A DNA stretch of 64,000 bases from Paenibacillus amylolyticus (GTDB lineage Bacteria > Bacillota > Bacilli > Paenibacillales > Paenibacillaceae). The first letter of the stretch is position 1. Each line of letters begins with the position of its first letter. Location: NCBI RefSeq assembly GCF_003719335.1, contig NZ_RIAS01000020.1:38137-102136 (forward strand). The letters run 5' to 3'. The notes under the pieces are model-generated. The model did not search any database. It was not told the origin of the DNA and saw nothing but the letters and a program-made list of their open reading frames with translations. This document shows, piece by piece, positions 8,685 to 18,675 of the stretch. A program made the translations under genes and the position numbers.

Positions 8685-11282
8685 ATGTTAATGCTATCTT
8701 CCATCAAGATCAACGGATTGGAATCCGGCTGTATTACAGATCATGCACCCATGATTTCGTTTGCACTTTCTTCGGATCGAGCTGGAGAAAAGTTGCATGA
8801 AGCCATCATTGAAGTCGGTGACTGGCGTGTGACCACCTCAGATCAGATTAACAATCTTTACACGGGGCCGCTAAAACCGCATACGGAATACCATGTCAGG
8901 ATCATAGCAACTGGAACCAGTGGAGAACAGGCAGAGCAGTTTGCTTTATTCAAGACAGGCAGAATGGGTACAAAATGGTCTGCTCAATGGATTACCGATA
9001 TGTCTTACGATTTCCCTAAAAAGGTTTCTCCTGTACCTATGACATTTCGCCGTAACTTTGAACTCACACGGACGGTGACAAGGGCGTGGATCAACGTAAC
9101 GGCGCTGGGGGTATATGAACTTACTCTGAATGGTGAAAAGGTGGGGAAAGATTATTTTGCTCCAGGGTTCACTTCATATGATCATCAGATCCAGTACCAG
9201 ACCTATGATGTTACACATCAACTGAAATCATCGAACGCAGTCACAGCTGTAGTAGCGGGGGGATGGGCTGTCGGTTCATTCAATTATGTTCGTAAAAATA
9301 AAATTAGTGCTGATCGTCAAGCATTATTATTGGAACTGTACATCGAGTATACAGACGGTACATCAGATTTAATCGTTACCGATCCAACGTGGGAAGTTAC
9401 TCTGAATGGAAACTATCGTATGGCAGAATGGTATGACGGGGAACATTATGATGCCACCATTGATCTTAACCATGTACATTGGAAGCCGGTAGATGTAACC
9501 CACCCTCGCAAAAATCCGGAATTATTAGCTCAGTATGGTTTGCCCGTGCGTGTACAGGAAGAATTGAAACCGATATCCCGCTCAATAGCGCCGAGTGGTG
9601 AAATCATCTATGATTTTGGTCAAAACTTTGCAGGCGTTATCCAAGCCAAAATTGTGGGGAATCACAATCAAAAGGTTGTGTTTCGACACGCTGAAGTATT
9701 GGTAGATCAGGAACTATTCGTAAAATCTTTGCGTACCGCGAAGGCTGCTGCGACATATGTTTGTCTGGAAGGAGAGCAAACGTATTCACCTCGGTTGACT
9801 TATATGGGATTTCGTTATGTTGGTTTGACCGGGATAGATCCGGACCAGATTGAACTTTCGGCTTATGTACTACATTCTGATTTCAAGGAGATTGGTCATT
9901 TTTCATGTTCCAATCCACTCTTAACACAGCTTCAGAGTAACATCCGTTGGGGAGGACGCTCCAACTTTGTTGATATTCCAACAGACTGTCCGCAACGGGA
10001 TGAACGTCAGGGATGGACAGGGGATATTGCTGTTTTTGCTTCAACGGCTTGTTTCAACTTCGACATGAGCCGATTCTTTGATAAATGGTTGATGGATATG
10101 CGAGCAGAGCAATCCAAAGGTGGCGGATTTCCTATGGTTATTCCCCGAGGTGGAGATCACTGGCCTGCAATGGCTAATTCATGTTGGGGAGACAGCAGTA
10201 TTCTGGTCCCTTGGGCTGAATACTTGGCACGCGGCAATAAACAGGTTCTTGAAAAACAATATGTTTCCATGAAGAAATTTCTAAAAGCAGCGAAATGGTG
10301 GTCTTCTTTCCTAGCAGTCTCGCCTGCTGATCGTTATGTTTGGCGTTTCCCGTTCCATTTTGGTGACTGGGCTGCACCGGAAGGAGATGCCAAAGCATGG
10401 ATTAAAAAAGGGAAATGGGTAGGCACCGCTTATTTCGCTAACTCGTGTGGCATTATGGCAAAGATCGCTTCCATTCTAGGGCACACCGAAGATGTATCCT
10501 ATTACTACGATTTAAGAAAAAAAATTATCACCGCGTACCGGAACGTATTTACTGATAAACAGGGGAATATGAAAGAAGAATTTCAGACGGCCTATGTGCT
10601 CCCCCTTCATTTCGGCATGACGGAAGGTGAGGAAACAAAGCAAATGGTGAATAATTTGACTCGATTAATTCACGAAGCGGGAAATCACCTTACAACAGGC
10701 TTTACCGGAACCCCTTATCTACTGTTTGCCCTGTCTGACAATGGACAGCTTGACGCAGCATATGAACTGCTGTTACAGGAGGAATGTCCATCCTGGCTAT
10801 ACGAGGTGAAGGCTGGCGGGACAACGATCTGGGAGCGCTGGGATGCACTGAGACCTGATGGAACTGTAAATATTGAAGAACTAAGCGGCAATAAATCTGC
10901 AGAAGAATCGAATGGGGGAATGGTTTCCTTTAATCATTACGCGAATGGAGCTGTGGGCGATTGGCTTTATAAAAGGCTTGCAGGTTTGGAGTCCACCAGC
11001 GGCGGATATCAGACTTTCCGAGTCGCTCCTATGATTGGAGGAGGCATTACTTGGGCTAAAGCTTCTACGATAACCCCTTATGGCCTGGCGAGTGTAGACT
11101 GGAAACGGGATGAACATCAATTCCATGTCGAGGTTACAGTCCCCGTTTCTACAACATGCTCTTTACACATGCCCAATGGAGAGATACACATTTTGACGAG
11201 TGGACAGCACAGCTTCCGATGCTCCTTGAATACAAATGCTCCTGTAAAAAAAAGTTATAAAGAGCAAATCGTTGTACATTAA
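8685..11282 (+). CDS. Alpha-L-rhamnosidase, GH78
   Basis: Inverting rhamnosidase that releases terminal L-rhamnose from plant glycans or glycosides. It has 865 aa and no signal peptide, so is probably intracellular. N-terminal beta-sandwich domains precede the (alpha/alpha)6 barrel. The GH78 signature TDCPQRDERQGWTGD spans 433-447 and includes the conserved Asp/Glu cluster. A C-terminal beta-sandwich completes the usual architecture. The start has GGAGAGG 5 nt upstream. It is the last gene of the GH3-epimerase-GH78 operon and is followed by a terminator. A second GH78 lies at 18676 and a divergent relative at 60094. Confidence 0.95.
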   Translation: MLMLSSIKINGLESGCITDHAPMISFALSSDRAGEKLHEAIIEVGDWRVTTSDQINNLYTGPLKPHTEYHVRIIATGTSGEQAEQFALFKTGRMGTKWSAQWITDMSYDFPKKVSPVPMTFRRNFELTRTVTRAWINVTALGVYELTLNGEKVGKDYFAPGFTSYDHQIQYQTYDVTHQLKSSNAVTAVVAGGWAVGSFNYVRKNKISADRQALLLELYIEYTDGTSDLIVTDPTWEVTLNGNYRMAEWYDGEHYDATIDLNHVHWKPVDVTHPRKNPELLAQYGLPVRVQEELKPISRSIAPSGEIIYDFGQNFAGVIQAKIVGNHNQKVVFRHAEVLVDQELFVKSLRTAKAAATYVCLEGEQTYSPRLTYMGFRYVGLTGIDPDQIELSAYVLHSDFKEIGHFSCSNPLLTQLQSNIRWGGRSNFVDIPTDCPQRDERQGWTGDIAVFASTACFNFDMSRFFDKWLMDMRAEQSKGGGFPMVIPRGGDHWPAMANSCWGDSSILVPWAEYLARGNKQVLEKQYVSMKKFLKAAKWWSSFLAVSPADRYVWRFPFHFGDWAAPEGDAKAWIKKGKWVGTAYFANSCGIMAKIASILGHTEDVSYYYDLRKKIITAYRNVFTDKQGNMKEEFQTAYVLPLHFGMTEGEETKQMVNNLTRLIHEAGNHLTTGFTGTPYLLFALSDNGQLDAAYELLLQEECPSWLYEVKAGGTTIWERWDALRPDGTVNIEELSGNKSAEESNGGMVSFNHYANGAVGDWLYKRLAGLESTSGGYQTFRVAPMIGGGITWAKASTITPYGLASVDWKRDEHQFHVEVTVPVSTTCSLHMPNGEIHILTSGQHSFRCSLNTNAPVKKSYKEQIVVH

Positions 11283-11311
11283 GTTAGTCCAGAGAACGGT
11301 CTACGTAATGA

Positions 11312-11336
11312 AGTCGCCTGTATGGCGGCTTTTTTT
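11312..11336 (+). terminator. Intrinsic terminator after GH78
   Basis: AGTCGCC pairs with GGCGGCT around a TGTAT loop (one G-T wobble), followed by seven T. Confidence 0.85.
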
Positions 11337-11468
11337 ACGATCAGCTTTTTCATCTATAAGTTAAGAAAACGCTATTCACCCTTTGTATTGCATTATATCC
11401 CGCAGACTTGTATGCGCTTACAATAAATCCATTAATACTATTCTACATCAGACATGAGGAGGTCTCAT

Positions 11469-12398
11469 ATGGAGTTGGCAGCCCCAAAAAAGGACAAAGT
11501 GAAAATCAATAGACGAGGAGATCGCTGGCAGCTCTACTTAATGTTAAGCCCCGCCGTGCTATTGGTTCTTGTATTTGTCTACATGCCCCTGGGCGGACTA
11601 GTCATGGCGTTTCAGGATTACAAACCTTATCTGGGGATAATGGGGTCCGAATGGGTAGGTATGGAACATTTCAAATTTCTATTTGAATATCCAGATAGCG
11701 TGCAGGTCATCTGGAATACACTTCGGATCGCGGTGTTAAAACTGGTTTTTGGTTTTATTTCGACGATGGGCTTTGCACTGCTGATTAATGAAGTCCGCCG
11801 CAAAGTATTAAGAAGTACTGTTCAAACATTTGTTTTTCTCCCACACTTTCTCTCATGGGTTGTTCTAGGCGGTATTTTTATTGAGCTGCTTAACCCGGAC
11901 AGCGGTCTTATTAATCAGGCACTGCAGGCATTAGGACTCAACCCCATCTTCTTCCTGGGTGATAACAACTGGTTTCTGTTTACAGTGGTATCGAGTGAAG
12001 TATGGAAAGAGTTCGGATATGGTTCCATCATTTTCCTCGCGGCCATAGTCGGAATCAATCCAGCACTGTATGAAGCAGCACAGATTGATGGAGCAGGCAA
12101 ATGGAAACAGATGTTGCATATCACTTTGCCATCTCTAATTCCAACAATAGCTGTGGTACTAACACTTTCACTCAGTCAAATACTGAATGCAGGCTTTGAT
12201 CAAATCTTTAATTTGTATAACCCTCTGGTGTATGAAAAAGGTGATATCATCGATACTTTTGTTTATCGGATCGGTCTGATTGATGGTAACTACAGCTTCT
12301 CTACTGCAATCGGTTTATTCAAATCCATTGTCAGCCTGATTTTAATTCTGGGTGCATACCGGATTGCCTACAAAGTAGCTGACTATAAAATTTTCTAA
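11469..12398 (+). CDS. CUT1 sugar ABC transporter permease, LplB-like
   Basis: Inner-membrane subunit of a carbohydrate uptake (CUT1) ABC importer, 309 aa from the chosen start. About six membrane helices are visible. The cytoplasmic EAA loop that docks the ATPase reads EAAQIDGAGKWKQMLHITLP. An in-frame ATG at 11454 exists, but AGGAGG lies inside that extension, 6 nt before the ATG at 11469, so 11469 is preferred. It is followed at once by the partner permease and the binding protein. No ATPase gene is in the operon, which is normal for this subfamily because a shared MsmX-type ATPase usually serves several importers. Confidence 0.93.
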   Translation: MELAAPKKDKVKINRRGDRWQLYLMLSPAVLLVLVFVYMPLGGLVMAFQDYKPYLGIMGSEWVGMEHFKFLFEYPDSVQVIWNTLRIAVLKLVFGFISTMGFALLINEVRRKVLRSTVQTFVFLPHFLSWVVLGGIFIELLNPDSGLINQALQALGLNPIFFLGDNNWFLFTVVSSEVWKEFGYGSIIFLAAIVGINPALYEAAQIDGAGKWKQMLHITLPSLIPTIAVVLTLSLSQILNAGFDQIFNLYNPLVYEKGDIIDTFVYRIGLIDGNYSFSTAIGLFKSIVSLILILGAYRIAYKVADYKIF

Positions 12399-12409
12399 GG
12401 TGGGATCTT

Positions 12410-13285
12410 ATGCAAGTGATGTCTACGCCTCAGCGCTGGTTTCAGACATTTAATAATGTACTCATGATATTACTAGCACTAATTTGTGTTGTACCATTGC
12501 TACATGTTGCTGCCATATCGCTAAGTTCAACAGAAGCCGTTATGGCAAACAGAGTTACTTTTTTCCCGATCGATATTACCTTTAACTCCTATCTGAAAGC
12601 ACTTGAGAATCCCGCTTTCCTGCCAGCGATATGGATTTCAATACAGCGTACCGTGCTAAGCCTGGTGCTCGGACTTATGATCAACTGTATGGCAGCTTAT
12701 GTGTTATCCAAAGGCGGCGGGAGGGACGGCATCGCTGGATACAAACTGTTTGTAAGTCTGTTTGTGGTTGCGATGTTGTTTAATGGCGGGCTAATTCCTA
12801 CCTATCTGCTCGTCACCAAAATTGGCTTGTATAATTCCGTCTGGGCACTTGTGCTTCCAGGTTTGGTCAACGTATTTTATCTCGTTCTCATCATGAATTT
12901 TTTCAAAGCATTACCGAAGGAGATCGAAGAATCTGCTTTTATGGACGGAGCCAATCATTGGCAGGTGTTCTTCAATATGTTTCTGCCGCTATCCTTGCCT
13001 GTCCTTGCAACTGTAGGCCTATTTATGGTGGTGAACGATTGGAATGAATGGTTTGCGGGCTCCATTTATATGAGGGGAGACAATGTACCACTCAGTACGC
13101 TCCTCAAATCTCTAATTGCTGTACCGGTTGTCGATGCCAGCAATGTGAATGACATTGCGAAGATTAACAATCGTTCTATTCGGGCAGCTCAGGTCTTAAT
13201 TGGGGCTATACCGATTTTGCTCATCTATCCTGTGCTTCAAAAGTTTTTTACAGCCGGGATTGTTATCGGTGCAGTAAAAGAATAA
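12410..13285 (+). CDS. CUT1 sugar ABC transporter permease, YtcP/LplC-like
   Basis: Second membrane subunit of the importer, 291 aa and about six helices. The EAA-type loop is present as EESAFMDGANHWQVFFNMFLP. It lies 11 nt after the first permease and 19 nt before the lipoprotein gene, clearly one operon. The start ATG has GGTGGGA upstream; ATG codon 4 is an alternative. The cargo is unknown, but rhamnosidase genes on both sides suggest a rhamnose-containing oligosaccharide. Confidence 0.93.
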   Translation: MQVMSTPQRWFQTFNNVLMILLALICVVPLLHVAAISLSSTEAVMANRVTFFPIDITFNSYLKALENPAFLPAIWISIQRTVLSLVLGLMINCMAAYVLSKGGGRDGIAGYKLFVSLFVVAMLFNGGLIPTYLLVTKIGLYNSVWALVLPGLVNVFYLVLIMNFFKALPKEIEESAFMDGANHWQVFFNMFLPLSLPVLATVGLFMVVNDWNEWFAGSIYMRGDNVPLSTLLKSLIAVPVVDASNVNDIAKINNRSIRAAQVLIGAIPILLIYPVLQKFFTAGIVIGAVKE

Positions 13286-13304
13286 TTCCATTGGGGGGAA
13301 AAGT

Positions 13305-15011
13305 ATGAAAAAACAAAGAAAAATGATGTGGGGATGTCTGCTTCTTGCGATGAGCTTTAGTCTGTTAGCCGCTTGCAGCAATAAAGAAGAGGCAGCCAAA
13401 TCGAATGAGCCTGCAAAAGAAATTAAAATTGTGAATGGAAAAATCGAGCCTGCGGTATCGGTAACAATGGTGAGAAGCGAGGACCCTACAGTCAAATTCA
13501 AAAATGGTGAAAACTATATGGACAATGTTCATACCCGCTGGGCCAAAGATACGCTCGGCGTAGAAATGAAAACGTTATGGACATCCTCTGCGGTAGATTA
13601 CGACACCAAATTGAAGCTAATGTTGTCTTCCGGGGACAAGATACCTGATTTATTCGTAGCTAACTCAAGCCAATCCAACACGATCAACACTTTTATTGAC
13701 TCAGGAAAATTGCTTGACGTAACAGAAGCATTCGACAAATACGCATCGGATACCTGGAAAGCAGCTCTCGCAGAGGAACCCACCGCTTGGTATCCTTTCA
13801 TAAAAGATGGCAAAAAATTTGCCATACCGGTAGTTCGCCCTACAGCTGGAACCCAGTCTGTACTTTGGATCAGACAGGATTGGCTGGATAAGTTAAACCT
13901 TAAAGCACCAACCACATTGGATGAGCTGGAGAAGGTGATGGATGCTTTTGTGAATCAAGATCCTGATGGCAATGGAAAAAAGGACACTTTAGCTCTGGAA
14001 CTCGCGATGAAAGATCAAGTAGTCGGCTCACCTATGGGTGATACTTCATGGTTCTTTGGAATGTTTGGAGCTATACCGGAACGCTGGTATCCAGACACGG
14101 ATGGCAACCTCAAGTATGGATCCATTCAACCAGAGGTCAAGTCAGGTTTGAGCAAACTCAATGAGTGGATGAACAAGGGATACATTGCGAGTGACATTGC
14201 TCTGCACGATTTTAATAAAGTAGCTGAGAACGTTGCCTCTGGAAAAGTGGGTATGCTGGGCGGAGAAAACTGGATGATGGTATATCCAGGATCGATGCTG
14301 CTGGCATCCAACCCCAATGCGATTTATAATCCATATTCGATTCCGAAGGGAGCAGATGGCAAAAATATGCGAACAATCGCGGATCCATACACGAGTGCGA
14401 TCCTGATTAATAAAGATATTTCAGAAGAAGCTCTACAGGCGTTTTTCCATTATCAAAATGCATTGTACGAGGCCTACAACTCAGATGATCCATTGCTATT
14501 CAAGGGTTTTCAGGATGGATACGATTATGTGATTGAGAATGGCAAAGCCGTTATGGATGAGAGTAAAATTACAGGTGGCAAAGTTTCAACGATGAAATAT
14601 ACGATTACTGGCTCGGACGCCGTATATCCTTCCAAAAGATTGGAAGCCAATGTTAAAATGGCTAAAAACGAAACGTTGAGTAATCAAGAGTTAGCGGCAC
14701 TGGCACCAACTGGTATTCTTGGCAATGACGCATCTAATCCTTTGGAGGCCTTTTCTTCAAAAGCTTTGCTGGTTGCAATGGATCAGAGTGATATCGATGT
14801 ACCAGAGTATTTCCAAGGTCCTTCTACCAAAACGATGCTTTCCAGGCAGGAATTATTAACCAAAATGCAGATTGACTCCTATATTGAAATTATTTATGGC
14901 AAAAAGCCCGTCGATGAATTCGATTCTTTTGTTGCAAAGTGGAGATCATCCGGAGGAGATAAGATCATCAAAGAAGTAAATGAATGGTATGATACCGTGA
15001 AGCAACAATAG
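13305..15011 (+). CDS. LplA-like extracellular solute-binding lipoprotein
   Basis: Substrate-capturing lipoprotein of the CUT1 importer, 568 aa, the long LplA-type class. The signal peptide ends in the lipobox LAAC with lipidated Cys24. The start has GGGGGGAAAA upstream. It shares extended stretches with the second lipoprotein at 16974 (for example KNGEN..DNVH.RWA, and KLKLMLSS matching KLRLMLSS), so the two are paralogues from a local duplication. Last gene of the permease operon, ended by a strong hairpin terminator. Confidence 0.93.
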   Translation: MKKQRKMMWGCLLLAMSFSLLAACSNKEEAAKSNEPAKEIKIVNGKIEPAVSVTMVRSEDPTVKFKNGENYMDNVHTRWAKDTLGVEMKTLWTSSAVDYDTKLKLMLSSGDKIPDLFVANSSQSNTINTFIDSGKLLDVTEAFDKYASDTWKAALAEEPTAWYPFIKDGKKFAIPVVRPTAGTQSVLWIRQDWLDKLNLKAPTTLDELEKVMDAFVNQDPDGNGKKDTLALELAMKDQVVGSPMGDTSWFFGMFGAIPERWYPDTDGNLKYGSIQPEVKSGLSKLNEWMNKGYIASDIALHDFNKVAENVASGKVGMLGGENWMMVYPGSMLLASNPNAIYNPYSIPKGADGKNMRTIADPYTSAILINKDISEEALQAFFHYQNALYEAYNSDDPLLFKGFQDGYDYVIENGKAVMDESKITGGKVSTMKYTITGSDAVYPSKRLEANVKMAKNETLSNQELAALAPTGILGNDASNPLEAFSSKALLVAMDQSDIDVPEYFQGPSTKTMLSRQELLTKMQIDSYIEIIYGKKPVDEFDSFVAKWRSSGGDKIIKEVNEWYDTVKQQ

Positions 15012-15018
15012 GCGAGAG

Positions 15019-15059
15019 AAAAGGCACCTGGATTTAAATAATCCAGGTGCCTTTATTTT
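15019..15059. terminator. Strong, probably bidirectional terminator
   Basis: AAAGGCACCTGGATT pairs with AATCCAGGTGCCTTT (15-bp perfect stem, short AT loop). T-rich sequence follows on the plus strand, and the A-rich flank gives T on the minus strand. It sits between the convergent lipoprotein and histidine kinase genes and can serve both. Confidence 0.9.
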
Positions 15060-15110
15060 GTTGCAAATTATTGGTTAAACGGAGGAGAATCCATGAGTCA
15101 TTTCCATAGC

Positions 15111-16826
15111 TCACTCCATGTTTTCTTTCGGTTGTGGTTCAAGAGACCAATGTAGCTGGACGCGCAGACCCCCAAGCGGGCTTTGCTCAAACTCTAGATG
15201 TGAGTTAACAGGATCATGTATTCTTAGGCGTTCCGAAATGTTCCAAAGCGCACATCCCACCGTATCGATCGGAGGTTTTGAGATCCTAGCCTTAAGCGCA
15301 TGGATATCATTCGTACTCATTCCTTTACCGTCATCATCTATCCTGATGCAGATCCCATGCTCAATACGTTTTATTGAGACGTGTATGACGCCAGAATCAC
15401 GCTTTGTTTCAATACCATGGATGATACTGTTTTCCACCAAAGGCTGAATGAGCAGTTTCGGAATCGGCACAGTCTTTAATTCCTCCGGAAATTCAATCTG
15501 ATAGGAGAGCCGATCCATGCGCAAGCTCTGAATTTTAAGATAGTTGCGTATGATCCCCATCTCTTTTTCCAGGGTTGTCATAGGTTCGTCCAATCGCGTC
15601 GTATACCTGAAATATTCAGCCAGATTTTGAGTCATGGCTGTCACCGCTTCCTCATTGCCCAATCTCGTCATATTGTTGATAAAGAAAAGGCAATTATACA
15701 GAAAATGAGGATTAATCTGAGCCTGTAGCTGCTTTAACACGGCTTCCCTTGCTACAATTTTCTCTTTATACACTTTTTCAATCAGATCCTCGATTTGCCC
15801 AGCCATATCATTAAATTGTCCATATAAAAAATCAAACTCGTTACTGCTCTCCCGCTGTATTCGATAAGAGAAGTCCCCATGCTTCAAAAGTCGAACACCT
15901 TTCAATAAGGCGAGAATTGGAATCTGTACTTTACGGAAGAGAACCACAATGATCGTGATTCCTGCGATAAACAGCATGATACAAGAAGCATAGAACCAGA
16001 TCTGAGTGAAACGAATGGGTTGTAAAGCCCTGTCAAGCGGCATGAAGTCAATTAAATACCATCCGAGCTGATGAGAGTATACATAGTTTACGATATACTT
16101 TTCTTCGTTTACAGACACGGTTTCAGAACCGGAGGTAGGTTGAAGATGTTTTGCGATCTCCTTTACAATATTAGATGTTACCGGACTGGCCTTCTTACGT
16201 GTGATGGAGTCCCCGTTAGTATTATAAAATACAGACTCATTCTCTCCCTGATGGGAGTTCTCTACAATATCTTCAAGATTACTTCGAGGGAACTCAAGTC
16301 GGATAATAGTCTGGGGCATCACTTTATATTTGTAGTATTTATCTGATGCTTTATCAAAATGCCAACCTGTATTATTGGAGTTAACGATAGGAGCTTTCAT
16401 GCCCATCTCGGAAGAAATAATCCATTGTTTCAAAAGTGTAGAATAGATGGAGATTTTGTTGTTCCATCCTTCTGACAAACTTTGAAGATTGACTCTTGTA
16501 GCAATATTCTGAATTAATTGTACCTGTTCGTAGGAGCTCATCACATCAACCGAGCGTAACAAAGCAATGGAGTTGTCTGTTTCCATCGAGATGGATAACA
16601 TGTTTAACCGGTCCAGGCTTTGATCCAGCGAATTCACTACAAATTGGACACGATTGAGATTATTCGTTTCAATATCCTTCTGCACCGTATCCACACTGGA
16701 TTGAACAGAAAAGGTATACATGATAAGAACAGCAGCAAGCATAATAAACGTAATTGCTACCATACTCAGAAATGTTCTGTATTTCTCTCTCAATCTGAAA
16801 TTCCCCCTGACAAGAACTAAATTCAC
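15111..16826 (-). CDS. YesM-type sensor histidine kinase (orphan)
   Basis: Membrane sensor kinase, 571 aa. It has an N-terminal membrane helix, an extracytoplasmic sensor domain (about residues 40-290), a second membrane helix, HAMP, then the His_kinase domain. The phosphorylation motif is NPHFLYNC (His374), and the ATPase domain has DDDGKGM. The frame begins at a GTG (16826) with a weak ribosome site; a TTG at 16793 preceded by AGGGGG is an alternative start. These kinases normally pair with a YesN-type AraC response regulator, but none adjoins it. It lies between two paralogous binding lipoproteins, so it probably senses the same sugar and signals to a regulator elsewhere. Confidence 0.9.
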   Translation of the reverse strand: MNLVLVRGNFRLREKYRTFLSMVAITFIMLAAVLIMYTFSVQSSVDTVQKDIETNNLNRVQFVVNSLDQSLDRLNMLSISMETDNSIALLRSVDVMSSYEQVQLIQNIATRVNLQSLSEGWNNKISIYSTLLKQWIISSEMGMKAPIVNSNNTGWHFDKASDKYYKYKVMPQTIIRLEFPRSNLEDIVENSHQGENESVFYNTNGDSITRKKASPVTSNIVKEIAKHLQPTSGSETVSVNEEKYIVNYVYSHQLGWYLIDFMPLDRALQPIRFTQIWFYASCIMLFIAGITIIVVLFRKVQIPILALLKGVRLLKHGDFSYRIQRESSNEFDFLYGQFNDMAGQIEDLIEKVYKEKIVAREAVLKQLQAQINPHFLYNCLFFINNMTRLGNEEAVTAMTQNLAEYFRYTTRLDEPMTTLEKEMGIIRNYLKIQSLRMDRLSYQIEFPEELKTVPIPKLLIQPLVENSIIHGIETKRDSGVIHVSIKRIEHGICIRIDDDGKGMSTNDIHALKARISKPPIDTVGCALWNISERLRIHDPVNSHLEFEQSPLGGLRVQLHWSLEPQPKENME

Positions 16827-16973
16827 CTTATTGTAGGCTTGCCAACTCTGAATTACAAGCCATTTAACTTACATATAGAAGTAAGGTTAATAATGAATTA
16901 TGTAATGTTGATAAAGCGTTATTTAGACTCAACCACTGGCACGATATGATGATGATGAAGGAGCTTGATTCGT

Positions 16974-18623
16974 ATGAACTGGAAACAAATTTATCTTTCT
17001 CTTTCATTCTTATGTCTGATCCTGCTCACTGCAGGATGTAGCCCTAAAACGCCACAACCTGAGCCCGATAAATCGGCAGTTGTGCTGACAACGGTCAATA
17101 TGAATGACCCGACTACCGTATATAAAAACGGCGAAAATGCTACAGATAATGTACATATCCGCTGGGCTTATAACACGCTGGGTGTAAACATTCGTACAAA
17201 ATGGAGTGCTCCAGTTGAAGACTATGATATGAAGCTTAGGCTAATGCTCTCTTCCGATGATGTATTACCTGATGTTTTTACGTCGAATGTGATGGATACG
17301 GTCAACACGTTTATGCTTTCAGGAAAACTCTTGGATGCAGGAGAAGCTTGGGAGCGTTATGCTTCGCCCACATGGAAAGCAGCAATGGCAGAGGTGCCAG
17401 AAGCCTGGGAGCCTTTCGAGATCAATGGAAAGCGTATGGCTATTCCGATCATTACGGAGCAAGCATCACAGTCTGTTCTCTGGATTCGCAAGGACTGGCT
17501 GAAGCACTTGAACCTCGAAGCTCCTAACAATCTGAAAGAACTGGAAACGGTCATGACTGCCTTTACCTATGACGACCCGGACGGAAATGGCATACAGGAC
17601 ACGTACGGTATTGATTTTGCAATTAAAGACCAGTACGTCGTCTCACCGATAGGGGATATCTCATGGGTATTCGGTGCATATGGAGCGATCCCGAGCATAT
17701 GGAGCAAGAATGAAAAAGGCCAACTCGTGTATGGAAGTGTTCAGCCTCAGATCAAACAAGCGCTTGCGACATTAAAATCATGGAAGAGAAAAGGTTACAT
17801 TGGAAATAACCTAGCACTTCAAGACTTTAGTCAAGTAAATCAAAACATCATTGATGGAAAAGTAGGGATAGTTGCTGGCCCCCGCTGGTTTGGTGACTAT
17901 CCTTTCCAGCAACTAAAAGCCAAGGAGCCGTCAGCCGAGTTTGTACCTTATCCCATTCCTGCCGGGATGGACGGAACCGCGGCCCGCTTGAAAGGAAACT
18001 CATACAGTGGAGCATTGATGATTAATCGGCATATTTCAGAAGAAGCATTGCAGGCATTTTTCAGGTATCAGAACTATTTATACGAAGCAACAGTGACCAA
18101 CGATCCTTTGTATCTCAGCGCTTATCAAAATGGTTACGATTATGTTCTAAACCCTGATGGATCCTTAGATAGCAACAGCAATGATATTCCTGGGGGGAAG
18201 GTGCAAACGTTTAAGTACACCCTCATGGGACAATACGCCAGTTACCCTTCCAGAATCAAAGCAGCTCTACTGAAAATGGGCCGAGGGAAGAATCTCAATT
18301 CACATGATCGCGCTGTTTTACTAAGTATGGGGGTTGATCCCAAGGATGAAATTCAATCCCCTATCATGCAGGCAGATGCTGTAGTGATGCAGCAGAGGCA
18401 GATTGATCGCAGCAATCTGTTTCAAGGTCCCCCGACCAAAACGATGCAAGCTCGAAACGCCTATTTGCAAAAAAATGAGCTGGAAACTTTTAACTCGATC
18501 ATTTATGGAGAGGAGCCACTTGCTACGTTTGATGAGTTTGTACAAAAGTGGATGAATTCCGGAGGGAGACAAATTACAAACGAAGTGAACGAGTGGTACC
18601 GCTCCACAGAGACTAGGCCATAA
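16974..18623 (+). CDS. LplA-like solute-binding lipoprotein, second copy
   Basis: Sugar-binding lipoprotein, 549 aa, with lipobox LTAGC (Cys22). A TTG at 16965 opens the frame only 1 nt after AAGGAG, whereas the ATG at 16974 is 10 nt away, so the ATG is chosen. It resembles the protein at 13305 throughout but has no permease genes of its own. It is followed 52 nt later by GH78. It may deliver a related sugar to the 11469/12410 permeases, or work as a ligand-presenting partner for the adjacent orphan kinase; both roles are inference. Confidence 0.92.
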   Translation: MNWKQIYLSLSFLCLILLTAGCSPKTPQPEPDKSAVVLTTVNMNDPTTVYKNGENATDNVHIRWAYNTLGVNIRTKWSAPVEDYDMKLRLMLSSDDVLPDVFTSNVMDTVNTFMLSGKLLDAGEAWERYASPTWKAAMAEVPEAWEPFEINGKRMAIPIITEQASQSVLWIRKDWLKHLNLEAPNNLKELETVMTAFTYDDPDGNGIQDTYGIDFAIKDQYVVSPIGDISWVFGAYGAIPSIWSKNEKGQLVYGSVQPQIKQALATLKSWKRKGYIGNNLALQDFSQVNQNIIDGKVGIVAGPRWFGDYPFQQLKAKEPSAEFVPYPIPAGMDGTAARLKGNSYSGALMINRHISEEALQAFFRYQNYLYEATVTNDPLYLSAYQNGYDYVLNPDGSLDSNSNDIPGGKVQTFKYTLMGQYASYPSRIKAALLKMGRGKNLNSHDRAVLLSMGVDPKDEIQSPIMQADAVVMQQRQIDRSNLFQGPPTKTMQARNAYLQKNELETFNSIIYGEEPLATFDEFVQKWMNSGGRQITNEVNEWYRSTETRP

Positions 18624-18675
18624 CATTGAATCATTTACAGCTGAATTTCGCGAATCAACATAGGAGGTTACTTAG

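Noticed and set aside
11361..11378. Possible cre upstream of the first CUT1 permease (AAGAAAACGCTATTCA)
   Set aside because: Spacing between the fixed bases does not fit the consensus without an insertion; not strong enough to list.
16864..16890. Imperfect inverted repeat TTAACTTAC/GTAAGGTTAA between the orphan kinase and second lipoprotein
   Set aside because: One arm has an extra base and the region is AT-rich; could be chance, so not called an operator.
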